From the NCBI GenBank assembly GCA_016219235.1, contig JACRBO010000062.1, positions 1 through 5,394 on the forward strand: a stretch of DNA of 5,394 bases. The letters are read 5' to 3'. This document shows, one piece after another, positions 4,538 through 5,394 of this stretch. The DNA is from Chloroflexota bacterium. GTDB taxonomy: Bacteria; Chloroflexota; Anaerolineae; Fen-1058. The notes below the pieces were generated by a model. That model worked only from the letters and a program-made list of their open reading frames with translations. It did no database searches and was not told the DNA's origin. Positions within the stretch are counted from its first letter, which is position 1, and every line of letters begins with the position of its first letter. The position numbers and the translations under genes were made by a program.

Positions 4538-5394
4538 ATGTCTGATCCTAAAACAGTTGCGACGCAAATCATCGATAACGTCGGCAAGGTCATCGTGGGC
4601 AAGCAGGCCACGCTCGAACTCGCCATCATCGGGTTGTTGTGTCAGGGCCATTTGCTCATCGAGGACGTGCCGGGCGTGGGCAAGACCATGCTGGCGAAGT
4701 CGCTGGCCAAATCGATCGGGTGCGAGTTCCGCCGCATCCAGTTCACGCCCGATATGCTGCCCAGCGACGTGACGGGCGTGCGCATTTTCGATCAACGCTC
4801 GCGCGAGTTCGTCTATCAGCCCGGCCCCATCCAGGCTAACATTGTGCTGGCCGACGAGATCAATCGCGCCACGCCCAAGACGCAGGCCGCGCTGCTGGAA
4901 GCGATGGAAGAACGGCAGGTCACCATCGACGGCGAGACGCACATACTTGAGCAGCCGTTTATGGTGCTGGCGACACAGAATCCCATCGAATACGAAGGCA
5001 CGTTCCCCCTGCCCGAAGCGCAACTCGATCGCTTCCTGCTGCGATTGCGATTGGGGTACCCCGATCCGCAGCACGAACTGGCCGTGCTCGATTCGCAGCA
5101 GCGCGCCCACCCGATCGATTCCCTGGGCCAGGTCGTGTCGAAAGAGGAATTGCTTGGCGCGCAGGCCGCCATCCGCGAGATGTACGTGGATGTGTTGGTA
5201 AAGACGTACATCATCGAAGTGGTCACGCGCACGCGCAAGCACGCCGATGTGTATCTGGGCGCGTCGCCGCGCGGCTCGCTGACGCTGTTCCGATCGGCGC
5301 AGGCGCGGGCCGCGCTGGAAGGCCGCGCCTACGTCATCCCCGACGACATCAAGGCGCTGGCGCCGTTTGCGCTGGCGCACCGCATGATCGTCAG
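4538..5394 (+). CDS. MoxR-family AAA+ ATPase (C-terminus cut by right edge)
   Basis: This is a cytoplasmic AAA+ ATPase of the MoxR group, which act as chaperone-like ATPases, usually with a DUF58/VWA partner encoded next door. The 285 visible residues (starting [21 protein letters not shown]) hold the full nucleotide-binding core. Walker A is DVPGVGKT (43-50) and Walker B is IVLADEINR (102-110). Sensor 1 is ATQNP (145-149), followed by the family's typical [16 protein letters not shown] (151-166), with R165 as the probable Arg finger. Sensor 2 is in [11 protein letters not shown] (241-251). The C-terminal lid continues to the edge at ...ALAHRMIV. MoxR proteins are usually 310-330 residues, so roughly 30-40 are missing. 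The ATG at 4538 has a GGAG nine bases upstream and starts at the usual place before the IVGK motif. It is transcribed divergently from thpR. The protein partner lies outside the window. Confidence 0.95.
   Translation, partial: MSDPKTVATQIIDNVGKVIVGKQATLELAIIGLLCQGHLLIEDVPGVGKTMLAKSLAKSIGCEFRRIQFTPDMLPSDVTGVRIFDQRSREFVYQPGPIQANIVLADEINRATPKTQAALLEAMEERQVTIDGETHILEQPFMVLATQNPIEYEGTFPLPEAQLDRFLLRLRLGYPDPQHELAVLDSQQRAHPIDSLGQVVSKEELLGAQAAIREMYVDVLVKTYIIEVVTRTRKHADVYLGASPRGSLTLFRSAQARAALEGRAYVIPDDIKALAPFALAHRMIV

Noticed and set aside
4529..5380. Long open frame on the minus strand (283 residues) opposite the MoxR gene
   Set aside because: The plus strand encodes a complete Walker A, Walker B and sensor set; the antisense product is low-complexity Arg/Gln/His-rich and has no motif.

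Overview
The window is a GC-rich bacterial stretch from an organism that cannot be named with confidence. A member of the Chloroflexota (Anaerolineae-like), or another environmental lineage with multihaem cytochromes, is a reasonable guess. The hints are the TTG start codons, a dodecahaem cytochrome next to a MoxR ATPase, and AT-rich heptamer arrays between GC-rich genes. Five genes lie on the minus strand, and one gene on the plus strand diverges from them.

Minus strand, read from 4253 down to 1. First is thpR (4253-3660), an RNA 2',3'-cyclic phosphodiesterase. Next is a five-helix, His-rich, cytochrome b-like membrane protein with a long internal coiled coil (3523-2675). It overlaps by one base (TAATG) a membrane-anchored cytochrome c with twelve CxxCH haem sites (2675-1677). 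After a heptamer repeat array comes a 304-residue iron-sulphur protein with six Cys tetrads (1565-651). After a palindromic 90-bp element comes the N-terminal half of a NirB/FNOR-like FAD oxidoreductase (531 to the window edge).

The last four genes read as one redox module. I infer that an NAD(P)H-linked flavoprotein and a polyferredoxin work in the cytoplasm, a b-type protein carries electrons across the membrane, and an anchored dodecahaem cytochrome acts outside. Electron direction and the terminal donor or acceptor cannot be read from this window.

Plus strand: a MoxR-family AAA+ ATPase starts at 4538 and runs off the right edge. The 284-bp divergent spacer (4254-4537) holds a strong extended -10 promoter facing thpR and a plausible promoter facing moxR. 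An inverted repeat covers both -35 regions. The moxR 5' leader is structured and contains two mutually exclusive pairings.

The most distinctive items are the six-cluster Fe-S protein (an NrfC/HycB/CooF-like four-cluster scaffold with a 2[4Fe-4S] domain inserted), the dodecahaem/cytochrome b pair, the palindromic element at 554-643, and the switch-like moxR leader.
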